Origin: Monarcha castaneiventris obscurior
Lineage: Eukaryota > Chordata > Aves > Passeriformes > Monarchidae
DNA: 64,000 nucleotides
Direction: 5' to 3'
Assembly: GCA_026261815.1 (NCBI GenBank)
Contig: JAMPIT010000856.1
Location: 12,554,001 to 12,618,000, forward strand
A model generated the notes under the pieces. That model was given only the letters and a program-made list of their open reading frames with translations, did no database searches and was not told the DNA's origin. Of the stretch, positions 1 through 14,498 are shown piece after piece; positions within the stretch are counted from its first letter, which is position 1; every line of letters begins with the position of its first letter. Position numbers and translations under genes: made by a program.

Positions 1-3000
1 GACCACGGGACTGTGCTGCCTGAAACGGCGACCTCTGGAGAAGCTGCACACGAGTCCTCAGTCCTACACTTGCTGTTTCATCAGATCCATTTCACTGCTG
101 CTTATCTCCTGCCCCTTTGGATGGCCAGCAGCCCTGACTCCAAAACCTGTAGATGCTGAGGGCTTAAATGAGCTGACAAACTTCAAACAAATCTTGGTGC
201 AAGTGGCCAAATCCCCATCTGCCTCCTCCAAAGCAGTGGTGATCCCCAGAGCTATCTCTGTGTGAGATAAAGACCAGGGGCAGAGAAAGAGCAATTTAGC
301 TCCATAAAACATCCAAAAATAACTCCTCCCAAGGGGTGAGATGAGTACGGGCAACTCATCTTCAGGACAAAGCCATGTGTGCTGCTCCAGAGGGAAAATA
401 GCTTCAGCTTGTGGTTTATGCCACAAGTCTTGCACAAATCATCTTTCCCTCCCTGAATTTCAGTCTCTGGAGCCTAGTTTGAGGATTATAAATTGTAGAG
501 AAACAGAGACAAATTCCCATGGAATGTTTCAGGGTAGCAGGATCTGCATGTCCCACTGAAAACATTGTGGACACAATTTTTTTTGCTTAGATTTACTGGG
601 ACATCTTACCTCAGTGCTCCACCAGTCCCCTGTGTGCCAAGCCCTGTTACTCAGCAGTAAATTACAGACTGTGCATTTCATGCCAGCTCTTCCCTCAGCA
701 ATGTTTGCTGCTTTTCGGCACCGTTGATACATGGTGAACTGCGTGAAATAAGGAACTGAGGAGCTAAAGTGCCTCTCTGATTAAAAGACAAAGCCACAGG
801 ACTGCGCTTCTTGGTATGCAGAAAATTAGAGTGAAGAAGTGGCTTGATTAAAATCAGACACTGAAGATGGTTCTTTCCTAATATACTGCGGTAATGTAAA
901 AAAAAAAAAAAAGTTTGCTGCAATAACCAGCTTTTAAAGAAAAAATAAACACCAGCATGTCTTTGTTCCCAAAGACTAATTAGCACGATTCTATAAGCAC
1001 CTAGAAGGCAGCTAATCGAGCAGAGACAATTCTGTACTGTAAAATGCGACTGCAGACCCAGGTCTCTCCTCTGTAAAGAGTGATAAGGGGCAGGTACAGG
1101 CAGCACCTCTGGCCATTTGTGTCTGTGCGAGACAAGAACAAAAATAGATATTGAGCATCCTGTTATCATCTGCCAAAAACAGCCCAACAAATGAGCTGAG
1201 GAAAAATGTAAGGCTGGAAGGCTGTGCAATAACCCCCAGTGATGGAGATCGTGGGGTTGGCATTTCTGTGGGCTGCAGAGCACAGTTTTCTCTGTCAGGA
1301 GCTGCAGATGCCATGGGGAAGTCAGGAGAGAGGGATTTTGGGGATAATTCACCAGCAGTGGTGGATGGCAGCTTCCCAGTGCTGGGAAGTGGGATGGAGC
1401 TGAACCCCATGGACACGGTGATATCCAGCAGAACAGCCCTGGTTAGCTGGAGGAAGGTCTGGTCCCTCCCACCACTGGGACTCACATTGCCCAGTGCTGG
1501 CTTAGAGCAGATCCTGCCTGGCTCCAGGAGGGGATAATCCGGGGCAGCTCAGCTTGGGACAGCACAACAGAGCTGCTGCCCAGAGAGGGAAGGAGGTTTA
1601 TTTTCCCCTTGCTGGCTGCTGGCACGGTGAAATCTGCTGTCACAGATCCCTGCAGATCCTAATCCAAACGGACAACCTTTGAGCTACCTGGACGTGCAGA
1701 CTGACTCTGGGGTCATTCCATAAATGTGTTTGCAGAATTCGAGGACACATTGCTCCTGCGCTGGATGGGATTGATCAATATTCCAACCAGCAGCTGCTGA
1801 GCTGTGGCAAGGGGAAATGCAGAGCACAGGGGCAGAGAGAGACTGGATTTCACTGCTGTCCAGGGCCATCAGTCAGCCTCAATCCTCATCCAGCTCCCCT
1901 TGAAGTCACCACAAATTTTCCAATCTACATAAATGAGATTGGACCAGAGGCACTGCTGAGTCCTGAAACACAATTTGCACTGAAATACTGAAGAAGTCTG
2001 ATCTGATGAACAGGATTAGTTATAAAAAACAGTTCATGCATAATATACCAAAAGTCAAAGAGCTAAAGTACTACACAGCATCCTCCACTGTCCTTATTTA
2101 GGACCCCATTCAGATCTCATGCACTTTAAATATCAAAGGATATAATTCATCCAGTTAACTCCAGATTTATTCCTGATATAAGTACAATCAAATGTGCCTA
2201 TCAGCCTCATTCAGGTAAACATTTCAGCAGGGATTTGGCTGGCAAGGATTTGAATGCCCTTAAAAAGCCCCAAATCTCATAGATGAGGTCCATAGAATAT
2301 CTGATTACTGATTATTCCTTCCAGCAGCAAAGAAAGCACTTCTTCTTCGCGATATAACGAGAGCATTCCTTGCAATTTTAAAATACTCCTGCATAAACCG
2401 AATGCTGAGATTACCAGTTTCAACCTTTCCAACCAGTTTATTCAACTTAGGTCTCCAGTAACCCACCCTGCACAGAACCAGTGACTGGCAGAGTAGCACA
2501 GCTTCAGCTGAGGGACAAATCTCAGAGGCTGGGCTGCACTTTGACCAGCGACTGCTCAGCTGGGTTTCACACAGCACATTCCAGAGTACCAAAGCTCTAA
2601 TCCTGGAAGGCTCCTAGCAGAGCAGCTACTGCATGCACATCTCACTTCTCTAGCTGCTCAGAGAAAACATTGCAATTTGATTTAATTGCTATGTTGACTT
2701 ATAACAGTGTGTTTATACTGGATGCCTGCCAGCTCACATGCAACAGGTTGGCAAAACGTATTTCCTCAAAACAGCATGAGATGCAATGTAATAAGGAAAG
2801 CAATCTTTCAGCAGCCTCCATTCTGGAGTTCATTTCAACTCCTCTGACTTGGAAGCAGTGCTACCAGTGCAGAAGGATTACACCACACTAATTGATATGA
2901 TAATCAAGCCTGGAGGCTGCACTTGCCAGGTACAGCAGCCACAACTTCAGAAAGGGAGTATAACTGTAGGAAATGAAAGTGATTAACAGTTGTTTGCATT

Positions 3001-3169
3001 ACGGGGATTGTTTGGACTGTTTAATATCCCTATCAAAAGATGCATTATTTGTTGAGCAGTCCTAAAAGCAAATCAAAGAGAAACTTGAAGAACGTTGCTA
3101 ATTCTTTGTCACTATAAATATGACATCTAAAAGCCAGTGAAAAGCTGTGCTTTGCCAATTGAAACAAAA

Positions 3170-3322
3170 ATCACAGAATCATATACTCATTTAAGTTGGG
3201 AAAGACCCCTAAGATCATTGAGTCCAACCACTAGCACAGCACTGCCATGCCCAACTCCCAACCCAACACCCAGCACACGATGTTCACCACTAAACCCCAT
3301 CCCCAGGTGTCACATCCACAGC
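3170..3322 (-). mobile_element. CR1 LINE 3' fragment
   Basis: On the plus strand it reads AATCACAGAATCATA, then GTTGGGAAAGACCCCTAAGA and TCATTGAGTCCAACC. This is the reverse complement of the well-known avian CR1 3' end (AAGGTCTTTTCCAACC...ATTCTGTGATT). It continues through CACCACTAAACC-type sequence up to about 3322. The element is truncated at its 5' end, as almost all CR1 copies are, and is moderately diverged. Confidence 0.85.
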
Positions 3323-6128
3323 CCTGAGGGCCACTATTGGCTTTCCTATGGCCTTGGCTGCTTGACTTCAGCCCAGCTAACAGCAGCCGTGTCACTGAGC
3401 CATGAGACAGCTACAGGAACGTTCCAGAAACCAAAAGATGGGTGGGCTTGTTCCATTCCTGAAGAGAAGCAGCTCGCCTGTGACTACCAGCCGGTTTTGT
3501 GGCTGGCACTGCGTTGGGTCAGGCTGCAGAAACATGGAGATGCTCCCAGCAGCAAGTTGCAGGAGGGATGGTGAGGGACAGTTAGAAATTACATGGTCAG
3601 CAGTGTTTGATCAGTTAAGGAATGCCCATGATCCAAGGAGACTGGATTTTTCAACCCCAAAAGCCTCTTCTGGCCTGGTATCACCCTGATACTAATTGGC
3701 TCTACTTTAATAAAGACTTTTACTGCAAACTTCATCTACTGCCAAGAAGGAGTCATGTGGCTCTTGCTAATCCTGCACTGTGACTTGTAAAATCAGAAGA
3801 AAAGGTGGTGTTAAAAATATCAAGTAAAATCTAAAGTTGGAACAGAACTGACTTTTATCTGTTCAGTCAGAAGTGACTTCACTAGATACAGTAGTATTTC
3901 TTTGAATGGAACAAATAAGCCTCAGAGATTGTATAATGAATACCCCTTGCACACATTTGTACAGTGCAGTCTATAAAATGGGAACGAGAGATGTTGTTCC
4001 TAAACACAGACCACAGGACTCTTTTCTCACAACTCCAATAACAAGGTGTAATTTTCTATCTGATCCTATTTGGCTGTTCCATAAGGAACGGTAAAAACCT
4101 CTCTCAAAATCCTGGCACCAGTGTGTGCAATAGGAATCCTAACGCTGGCTCTGCTGGAGCAGAATTTCCCTCTTCAAGAATAAAGCCTTGGGAGGAAAAA
4201 AATAGTGTGTTGGTTTTGTGGCTGAGCCAGCTCTTTAACTCCACGAGCCAGCAGAAACAAAGGGAAACCAAATAAAACTACAAAGCTACAAATGTTCCTT
4301 TTCGACAAATGAGCCAAAACTCTTTTGACATTTATGGCTCTACCCATCCCTACCTGATAAGTCACACAGAAAGCTGCAACTGCAGATATCAGCAATCATG
4401 TAAATAAATTTTATTATGCTGTGTGTACAATACTAGATACACTAATCATGGGAGGAGGGGAGGTTGCTATTTTTCTCCTGTCCCATATGGTAATAATTTT
4501 GTATGATTGAACTGTTATGAGCTAAATAAAAGTACACATTAACTGTAAGATACATTGCAAATACATTAAATCTTCCCTGGAGTTTTAGCAAATACGTGCT
4601 TTTTCTATCATGCATTTGGAATTAGTAAAGGAATCTACACTGGGCCATAGGATTTATAAGTAGATTTGGCTTCCTCTGCAATACGTTATGGGCAATTATT
4701 TCAGAAATGAAGATGCAGAGCCACAAATAAATAAAATAATTGCAGCTGATCGGGCTTTATTTACCGCTATCACATTTCCCTGACTGCTACACTTCCCTCC
4801 TCTCATTTGCTCCACTAGCCTGAATCAATGACCAGATGAAGAGCTGTCAGTTAATGTCAAACACAGAGCACCAAAGATGCCAAAGGCTGATTGTCATTTC
4901 CCCCATTTCCAAATTCTGCCTGGGCCTTTCTGGAGCTGGCTTGCTCCCTGGATAAATTCAGCATGGAACTGAGAGGCTGGGAAAGGGCAGAGCCAGTCAG
5001 ATGAGCTGTGCAGTGAGTGCATTTTGCAGGGAGCACATTTTACTGTGGCTGCCCTGCAGCAGTCACTGCCAGAGGTCCGGAGAGCAGATCCATCCCATGA
5101 GCAGATGCCCAGCTGTGTCAGGGAAGGGCTGGCATGGCCTCCCCTGTCTGCTGCAACCCCACTCAAACAGGTAGTAATTCACTTTGGAAGACACTGAGTA
5201 GAGCTGTGTGTAGCAAAAAACAGCTTTCCAGGCGATTCCAGTGAATCAAATCCAAGCAGAGGCTGGGACTGGCCTCATGTCTACATCACACCCTCTGTGT
5301 ACCTCACACCGTGCAGCTTTCGGTACTCGAGATCTCAGACAGGATGGGAAGCTCTGGATTATCCATATTCCTTGGGATCAGGCCTAAAATCCTACACTCA
5401 GCCCCATCTAATAGCCATGTTACCTGGGGCTCAGGAAGGAGGTTGCTTGTCTGAAGAGGCTTATCAACTCATGAGGGAAAAAAAAGTGCAATTTCTGCTG
5501 CTTTGAAAAGCCACGGAGCTGGTAACACAGAAACAAGTGAAACACGTAGGATGCACCAGGTGGAGACAACCTGACTGCCCACCAAGGGCTTCCTCCAATG
5601 AGCTCATCTCAGAACTAGCCACCAGGATGATATTTTACAGCTCTCAAATTAAACTACTTAGAAAAAAAATTGTCTGCCAGTCCTGATGAGCAGAAATGTC
5701 TCTTAGCTCCCTACAGCCTCCTGTCCTGGGAAGGAACATCCAGCTTTGTGAAGTCTGGATGAAAAGGGTACCATGTGAAAAAAGAGGGAGCACCAGAAAC
5801 AGTCTAGGACCTGAAGAAGATCCTACAGGCAGAACTCTCATAGATTTAAAGCCTGTTTTTTATTTTTATTTTTTAAATTTCATTCTAAGCTGCTTATTTC
5901 TGCATAAAGAATTGATGCTGCAAACCTCTCCAAGAACTTCATCAACCACTGTCCATAAGGTGGAGAAAGAGGCCAGTGGGACCAGATGCCAGAGGAGCTA
6001 GGAAGATTTATGCTAGCTGAGCATCTGGCTCCGTGCTCCCTGTTACCAGAGTGAAGACAAATGCTTGCAAACACCCTTTTTCCAAATCACTAACGTGTTC
6101 AGCCACACTCAGCACAACTGCAGCAGCG

Positions 6129-6187
6129 CTGCTCCTGGAAGGTGTGCTGCTCCTGGAAGGTGTGCTGCTCCTGGAAGGTGTGCTGCC
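6129..6187. repeat. 18-bp tandem triplicate
   Basis: The unit CTGCTCCTGGAAGGTGTG occurs three times without a mismatch (6129, 6147, 6165), followed by a partial unit. It lies in intron 3 of FAM20C. The perfect identity suggests recent slippage and likely length polymorphism. Confidence 0.9.
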
Positions 6188-7983
6188 TGGAAAAGCAGCT
6201 GCTGAATGCTTCTTCCAGGGCTTTGTGCAGTGCAAAGAGCAGGGAGCAAACAGGGTGTTGCTGCCCCTCCAATCAAGCCCAGGGAATGATTAAGACATCA
6301 TCATTCTCTGTTATTGTTCTAGCAGGTGGTAGTAATTGCTGCTACACAGGAACGTGGCTGCACCTCTGCTGTCATCCATCACCTTGCTGAGGCTGTGCAT
6401 TGTACAGTATTTTGATTTGACCTCATTAGCATTCCCAGAATTACAATGTCATCCCAATGATAAAGACTGAGATTATCTGCATCTGAGGAAGGAGCAAACC
6501 ACACACTGTGTGAAAAGACAACAGTGCGACCACGACTCTGCCAATACTCAAAGGCTGCCTGAATCCCCCTGGTTCTTGATTTTACATGTGGGGCAAGATG
6601 TGATTAGGAATTGTGCCTATTTGCATCAAACCTGCAGGTAAAGGGGATGGGCTCGTGCACTGGTGATCTGAACACTCAGGGAGAGGACAGGCAGGTGCTG
6701 GAGTAGATGCTCTCTGGTACCACCTTCCCTCTGAGCTGCCAGTATTGTCTGTGCTGCCTCCAGCCTCTCCCAGGCAGCCAGTGATCCACTAGAAACGTGG
6801 AGAATTTGTGTGCAATTTGGGAAATGACACAAAGGCATTTGGCCTTTGCACAAATGCCTTGTGCTCTCTGGAAGTTCACAGGATTTTCTTGTGATTCCCA
6901 GGGTAGAGGCACATAGGGAGGGTTCCTGCTCAAACTTGGGTTGAAGGAAGGTCAGACCAATTTTTTGACCCTTCTGGCAGTCAAATAAAATCAAATAACT
7001 GTCTGAAGTCAATCTATAGCAAAATGTGTAGTGAACCAGGGAGTGTCTCAGCCTCCAGCCAGCAGCTTCCCCCCTGAGCTGTGCTCCCCACTGCAGCTCT
7101 AACACAGTGCCAACCCATATTCCAAACCACTCATTCTCAGCTGCTTTAGTCTTCTATGGACCATCTTAGAGGAAATTAACTGAACTTCCCTACAGTGGGA
7201 GCAAAAGAAGGAAATGAATTTGTTATTCCAGTGGTACCCTTGACACAGATACTGAGTAGCTGCATTAAACATTTTGCAGCCCCGAGTGTCTTTGGTAAGC
7301 CCTCTACAATGAGCACAGAGTCATTTTCCTTCTTACAACACAAACATACAGGTCAGGATTCGGGAGTCTGTTTTGTATCTGAGTAACTTCTCTCATCTCA
7401 ATGGGATCCAGGCAGGCACAAATTAAGGCTGCATAATCCTTGTCCTTCCCTTTCTCTCCAGAGGCATTACCTTGCAGTACCACTCTTGGATAAACTCATT
7501 TTCACAGACTCAGCATAGCCCCAGCCAAATGACTAATACAACTCTTTAATACAAACAACAATAAATCAACTGATTAAATTCTGATTTATCAGACAAATAC
7601 TCTTTAGCTCTTCCCAAAGCTGTTCTGAATCATCTCTCTTGTCTGGCCATGTTCCAGAGGAGCACTGACACTAGATAAAGCTCAGACCTGTGGAATAAGT
7701 TTACATGAGATAGAAATGCTGAAAACATCTTGTATTTATGACGGGAGATTTCACGGAGATCAGAGTGAATAGCATTCCTGAGAAGACTGTAATGTCTCTG
7801 AAGCCTCCCCAGCATCTCTTCCAAGGACCAGTCTAGCAGGACAAGGTATCAAGAGGCCCTGCAGCTCCAGGCTCAGCAGCAAGGCTCAGGAGCTGGACAT
7901 CAACCTTGGGAGATCCTTCAGCACTTAGACAACAGCTACTCCACCACAATTTCACTTTAAATCACAGGCTTTTTTTGACTTAC

Positions 7984-8062
7984 TTCATTGGTTTAAACAA
8001 TGCTTGTCCGTAGTTCTGGAATGTCATGATCAGCTTCAGCTGGGTGCCTCCTGATTTCATTG
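7984..8062 (-). CDS. FAM20C: FAM20C coding exon 3
   Basis: This 79-bp exon is too short to stand out as an open frame; I found it by matching the FAM20C protein and checking splice phase. It encodes (A)[17 protein letters not shown] followed by GQALFKPM and the first two bases of Lys261. In FAM20 kinases this is the start of the N-lobe, with the nucleotide-binding region; the lysine of LFKPM is the likely ATP-contacting lysine (family knowledge, not tested here). The acceptor is CCCCCCGCAG|CA at 8063/8062 and the donor is AA|GTAAGT at 7984/7983. Bases 2+75+2 keep the frame. The next exon, expected to begin with the G completing Lys and then QTREQ-like sequence, is not visible in bases 1-7983. 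Confidence 0.95.
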
Positions 8063-9857
8063 CTGCGGGGGGAAAACACAAAACAGCTTTAAAATGAGGT
8101 ATGTGGATGTACTTGCACTCAGTTTCCTTGAAACCAAACCATATCTGCTTTCCTCTGGATCAGCCCTGCACTGTGGTATCAGAGCATCATCAGGTGATCC
8201 CAACTGGACAAGAGATTATTCAGCAGACTACAGGTGAGGGCTTTGAGCTGCTGACCAGACTAAACATGGGTTGTATTTCCTGACACTTTTTTGCCTTCTT
8301 CTGGCCACCATGGGCTCCATAAGCACCCCAGATGAACAGCACCTATAGGAGCAGACCATTGGAGTCTTGTTTTCTCCATCTCCTGTTGCTTTTGGAGTCC
8401 CTTTTAGCAAGGGACTCACCTTGGGAAAGGAGATGGGGCTGCTTTCAAGCACAACTGCAGCTGGGATGTACAGCCCAGTGCACAGCAGACAGCTCCTTAA
8501 TTAGAAGTATGAGCAGATACTGCAGCAATCTCTGATCTCTGCTGCGATTTTAATAACTGTTTCTGAGCAGCAGAGATATGTAAATTCAGCTCCTGCATGC
8601 ACAGTGGATATGTATCCAAGCCCAGCCATTAGCTCCAAGGCATCCCAGGGTGGTTCATACACGAGAGCAGAGCTGTGCAGAGCAGCCTGGCCTGGCTGGG
8701 AGGGCACGAGAGGACACGTGGAGGCAGGAGAGGACAGTGGAGGTGGCAAGGACAGGGGCTTTGCTCATCTCCCACCTGGGAGCTAATAGGAATTTAAGAC
8801 TGATAATCATTCATAGCATTCTGAAAAACTTGGACAATGTCACACTAACAGCCAGATTATAGAGTTTCTAAAATTAGGATGATTTTTATATATACAAGAA
8901 TTAAACTATATATTAGAATTCATAAAAATGCATTTTACTTGATGACAAGGCTACTTAAAAAAGATAAATCTATACTTCAAAAAACAGCTGCTTTTCTACT
9001 GCCTCAAACAAAAGTGTCCTAATAAATGAAATTACCTGTAGCCTGACCCCTAAATGCACCTCTGTGTTGGGAAGGCAGAACATGGCCAGCAGGGCTGTGT
9101 GGATGAGTCAGTCTTTTAAAGATGCTTTCTACAAATCATCAGATAATCAATCCCCTTCTCTGCAGTTCTGACAAAACAACTGGAGAACTACATAAATGTC
9201 AGCTTATCTTGCTCTGTAAATTCTGGCTGAGAGCTGCCCTTGTTCCACCTATATAGCTTGTACATGTTTTCTCCCTAACCAGTGCTATTAGCTGCACATC
9301 TTTTTAATTACTCATCTCTGTGCCTTATCACTGGTAGGTCATCAGCTCTCTTTCAGCACTCGTAACCTATATTTTTGCAACAAAATGCTATGCAAATCTG
9401 GTCAGTGTAATTACACTTCTCCTAGAATAAAATCCCTCCTGCCCTGCTGTTTTGCTGATCCCAGCCTTCTCTCGCCTTTCCACTTCATCCCAAAGGAACA
9501 AATAAATAATTAGAAATTAAAGGGCATTAAGCAATTTGCACTGACCAGGTAAAGCAGAGGCACAGGGCTTTCCTGGATTAAACCCCCTCTCCTGTGCAGG
9601 ACAGGTCAGTTGATCTGCATTTGAGGGCAGGAGGAGCATGAGGCTTTTTCATGCCCAGCTCACAGCCTGAGGACTATAAAAAGCAGAAGCCTTCCAGTCC
9701 AAACCCTGCATGGGGTGCCCTGGAAACAGCCCTGTGCACTCTGGGAACAGCCCTGCTTAGGCTGGGCAGCTGGAGCTGCCCTTGCCCCATGCCCACAGGG
9801 CAGTCCTGGCCACCTTCCCTGCCCAGCCACCGCCACAGGCGTGGCATTTCACAGCAA

Positions 9858-9935
9858 CATGGAATCACAGAGTGCTCTGGGGTGGAAGGGACCTTAAAGA
9901 CCCCCTAATCTACACCCCTGCCATCACAGCAGTGC
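9858..9935 (-). mobile_element. CR1 LINE 3' fragment (short)
   Basis: The plus strand reads ATGGAATCACAGAGTGCTCT and then GGGTGGAAGGGACCTTAAAG with CCCTGCCATCACAG. This matches the reverse complement of the CR1 3' end. Only the last ~75 bases are recognisable. Confidence 0.8.
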
Positions 9936-12900
9936 AAAGAAGAAGGCAAAAACGATGTTCTGGCACGGCCTCCTCTGAGCACAGAGTTTCAGATACTAAA
10001 AGGACTGGTTTCTCAGCAAATTGAAGCCACTCGACAGATAATGATTTTGTTAGCAGCCAAACTCAACAGCGAGGATGTCACCACCAAGCAGGGAAATGTA
10101 TGAAGAAGATTAACAATTCAGAATAATTCTTCCATGAGACACAAAAGCCTGGTTTCCTGTCAGAAGGAACTGAGCTGAAGTAAGACAAAAGCATCTCCCT
10201 TGTCTTTTCAGATCCATCTTATTGTACTGCCTTAATTGGTTGCACCATCAGCCTCCCCCCAGCACAAGTTCTGCTGGCACAAGTTGCTTCTCCACTGCTG
10301 CTGGGATCAAACTTTGGAACTCTGAAAACCAGAGGGGGACACTGATGGGCATTGTGTTCTGTCATGCTTTGTGGCAGGAAACCCACACGAATCATGGAAA
10401 ACAACCCATGCCGGAGCTCCACCTTGGCTTTTCCCATCATCCAGGCTCACATGCAGCTATTCCCACTTTGCCCTTCCAGTGCCACTGGTGTGCTGGCCGG
10501 GCTGGGGGTGATGCAAGGCCACCCTCTGGATGGTCAGAGCCCAGCACTGTAATCCCTGCAGAGATGGAAACCCCTGTGCCTGGACTGTTCTTTTGAGCTC
10601 GACATGACCCTTGCTGTACCTGCAAACTGAGCAGCCCTGGAGCAGCCCGGGGTGCCCACATTTTGGGGGTGGCAATGACAGAGAAGAGGAGATCTCACTG
10701 GAGATGATTCACTCAAGGTAAGATCACTTCCTCTGCCCTAACTTAGCATCACATCTGCACACTGGCTTCCTTCTCATTTTCTGAGCTGTATTTCTCCAGG
10801 AGCTGCCTTTCCTGCTCAGCTTCAGTTAAACATGTCCCTCTGGCCATTATGGCCTGTCATCTTCCAGGGCTTTGTCCCAAACAAACATTGTTTGCTCATC
10901 TGGGAACATCCTTGTGCCTCCATCTGCTGCCCACAGACCCATTCCTGAAGAATGTGGAACCCCCAGAAGCAGCAGATCCCATTTTCCAAGGAGTGGAGGG
11001 TGCTACACCATCACTCTGTCACATCTCTGATCAGCAGGTCATGGAATTTTACAAAAGCCTTGCAACACAAGGCTGTGCTGACTCCAAAGGAGCCACTAGT
11101 CACACTCTGAATTCACCTTGTATTTTTCTGAAGTGTTTTAATATACTGTAACACCACAGGTCACAAACAGCTCTGTAAAGGCTTTATAAACCTGCTAGCT
11201 CACAGCAGGTACTCCAAATAAAGTCTCACACAGCTCCTGGATGTACTGGCACACTGCTAAAAACAAATCCCAATGCCATCATTACTTTTCATCTTCAGGC
11301 AACTCAAAGCTTCTCTTTTCCCTCCAAAGCAGAAGGAAATGGAAAGCAGCATTAACCTTTCCTGTTAACCCAGTGTAAGGGCTCTAGGGCGTGATCAGAA
11401 ATCTTCCTAACTTCAGGAGGCTTTGCAGAATATTCCCTGAGACATCTTTTTGCATGGATGTTTGGGATTAGGGTCTTGTCCAAAGATTAGTGGAATTGGT
11501 GGGATTCCTTCTGTTTTCTCTAGCAGACTTTGGATCAAGCCTGCAAAAATCCCCACTCCATTTCCATCTCTGAGCCTGCTGGCATGGCCACGTGCCGTGT
11601 GTGCTCCTTCCCCACCCTGTCCCCTCAGCAGCACAGGGCCTGAATTCCCTCCCTGAGCCACAGACCCCAGCCAGTGCAAAAGTAACCCAGCTCTCATCTC
11701 TCAGTGATCTTCTCAAGCTGAATGCTGCAGAGCTCCTGGCTGCTCTCTGGTACTGACAATGCTGCCCAGAGGGGTTTGACCCAAAGGGATTTGGAATTCC
11801 AACTGGGCTGGCTTTCCAGCTCCTCTGTTTGCCCCATGATAGCTCTGATCCTACCAGCCTGTCTAAACCATCTTGTTTTCTGATGGAGAGGGAGAGAGTC
11901 CCAATAGGATCGCTGAACATTTGTGATTCTTTTGGTCAGAATCCAACAAACGTTTTAAAATGTATTTAATTATGCAGTGCTAATGCCTGAGAAGTGAGAT
12001 ATGGTCACAGCCTGGGATGCAGTTAACATCTGAAACAGAGGATGCTCAGATCCATTTTGGATCCCTATTTATAGATCAAGCTTAAATCTAACATAAACAT
12101 GTTGATTGGCTTTAACAAGTAATGCTCTGCCCTGGGCTAGAGACATGGCCCTGTACAAGCTGTAAAGAGTATATTTCAAAATAAATTCAAGCCCTCATCA
12201 TCTCTTAGTTTCTCCTTCAGCCAATTCTGCTAACTTGTTTTTAAAGGACTTTCTTGCTTTAATCAAGGAAGTAAAGACTTCTGTAGGGGAAGAGATCTGC
12301 AAAATTATTTTTAGGCTTTGCTGTACATTTTAAGTCCCCTCCTTTCATCTGGAATTGTACATTAAATCAATCTGTTGACTCTTGGCAGATTCATTGTTGT
12401 CTTACACAGTAAATCAAAGGTGCTACATTTCATTGTTTTTCACGAGTTCTCAGAAGCCCTTCTTCCTTTCCTTCGGATGAGATTTTCACAACTTTCTTTA
12501 GAACCAGAATTTACGTTCAATATTTAGCGCCTTGTCTTTTCCTTTTCTCTCTTCTTTGCCTGCCTTGAAGCAGAGCCCACCTCAGGTAAGTGCAGCTTTT
12601 ATTCCCAGCGTGAGTAATCTCACACTCTTGCTTTCTAATTACTCCCTGTACAAGCTGAAGGCATCACAGATTCACAAATCACCTCAGTCGGGTAATGTTT
12701 CCAAATCTTTACAACCAGAAAACTTAAAGAATCAAAAAATAAATCCCAGCTACAAAGAGGAATTACAAGGGCCTGTTCTGCTTACAGGGAATCTCCTCTG
12801 GTCAGCAAGACCAAGCCCACACTGCCCCTCCAATGCACCCTGCCAGAGCTGGTGCTGAACTGCTGGTACTGCTGCCACAATTATGCACAGACATCTTGTA

Positions 12901-13403
12901 AATATGCAAGAAAACAGCTAACTACGGTTATTTATGCATGCAATAAACGGCTATGAAAGGCAAAGGAAATGTGCAATTGCCTGTGCATGTGCTTCTGAAA
13001 ACCAGGCTTCAGTGCTCAGTGGAAAAACAATTCTCCCTAGGCTCCTATTTATGGCGAGAGGAAATTTTTGGTGAATTAAATCGAATTAAGAGCTATCCCT
13101 TTATGCTGAACAAAATGAATAGGAAATATATAGACACAGATATAGATATATATAGATGCAGGGCACAGAAACACCCTCAGCCCGAGCCTGGGTAACCCTG
13201 TCCTTTTCCAGGCCAGCTCTAGGTGTCACTGTGGGAGCTGCATGGGATGCTCCTTCCCATCCGTGGATTTGTTCCATTTAAACTTTAACATCAAGAAAAT
13301 GTCACCTTGGTGCTCCCTGCTCTTGGGAATTGCTTCTGTCACCGTTTTCATTTTCAAACACCCCTGCACATTACAGGGTGGTGTGAGTGTTTCTAGCAGA
13401 TGT

Positions 13404-13424
13404 GGGGGACCAGTGTGGTCCCCC
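13404..13424. repeat. Perfect 9-bp hairpin in intron 2
   Basis: GGGGGACCA is followed by a 3-base loop (GTG) and then TGGTCCCCC, an exact inverted repeat. It is GC-rich and would form a stable stem in RNA or single-stranded DNA. I do not recognise it as a known element. Confidence 0.7.
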
Positions 13425-14498
13425 CTCTACCCCGTAAATAAAGCAGGGTGAGAAATCACAGTGAGGCCAAGAATGCTGTTTTGCTGCAGTTTGGATCTAA
13501 TTGCTGTAGGTATCAGGCAAATCATCTAATTCTATTAGAGCCAAAGTAAATCTGAACACTGGGACGAAACTGGATAAAGCCATATCCCATTTCACCTAAT
13601 GCATGTAACCCTGTACATTTAATTGTCCTGCTTGCTAAAAGAAGCCTGAAGACCAGGCATTATCAAGGTTTCAATTTATTTTATACTCCTAACCTGACAT
13701 CTTGCCAGCTGCCTTAAAAAGAAAAAAAAAAAACCACAGAAAACCATAACCCAGCAAAAATTTATCATAAGGTAAAAAACCAAGGCTAATTAGAAGATAA
13801 GCAGGAATATGCAAAGAATGTAACAGCCCTATAAACGTGCTTTGGTCAAATATATTACTCTTTATTAATCAGCTTACATGCTTTTGAACCCCTCTGCTGC
13901 TCTACAGTAAAGCTGAAAACTGGCAGGAATTACTTTAAAGCATGTATTTTTAAACATCCAAAGAATTTGCAACATAAAGTAAGAGATGCTGCATTGTGCA
14001 AAAAATAATTTTAAAAAGTGTATTAGCAATATGCTCTTTTTCTCTTTGCAAGCTGACAAAGCTCCTGAATCCCCACAGGGCCAGGCAGTGAATGCTACCA
14101 CCAAAATTCAGATCCTGGCATCTCTGTATTGGCAAAAAGTCCCCTTCCATTTCCACATACTTGATTTTAGACTGGGATTTATGTGTAGGAATCATTCTCT
14201 GTCAGTTCCCATAGCGGCCAACAACAATACCAAATACACCTCATGGTTTAATTTATGGAAATTATCCTGATTCATTGCTAGAAACCATGGCTCTGTGTTT
14301 TTGTTAGGGGCATAAGAGGCCCTACCATGCTCTTAAGAGCCTTGTTTAAACATTAACAGAGACAATCCCAAAGGGAATCGCTAATAGCAACCATAAATCT
14401 TCCTCTGAGGTCCCACAGCCCTTTCCCCTCATTGATCTGAGAGCTCTATCAAAACCAGAATTAATGGAAGCCCCACAGTACATCTGTATGACACATAA

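Larger units (their letters stand above)
1..7983 (-). other. FAM20C intron 3 (partial)
   Basis: This intron begins at donor GTAAGT (7983-7978) and continues past the left edge. I searched it on the minus strand for the next FAM20C exon (a QTREQETPPDFFYF-like peptide) and did not find it. It holds a CR1 fragment at 3170-3322, an 18-bp triplicate at 6129-6187 and otherwise unremarkable AT-rich sequence. Confidence 0.75.
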
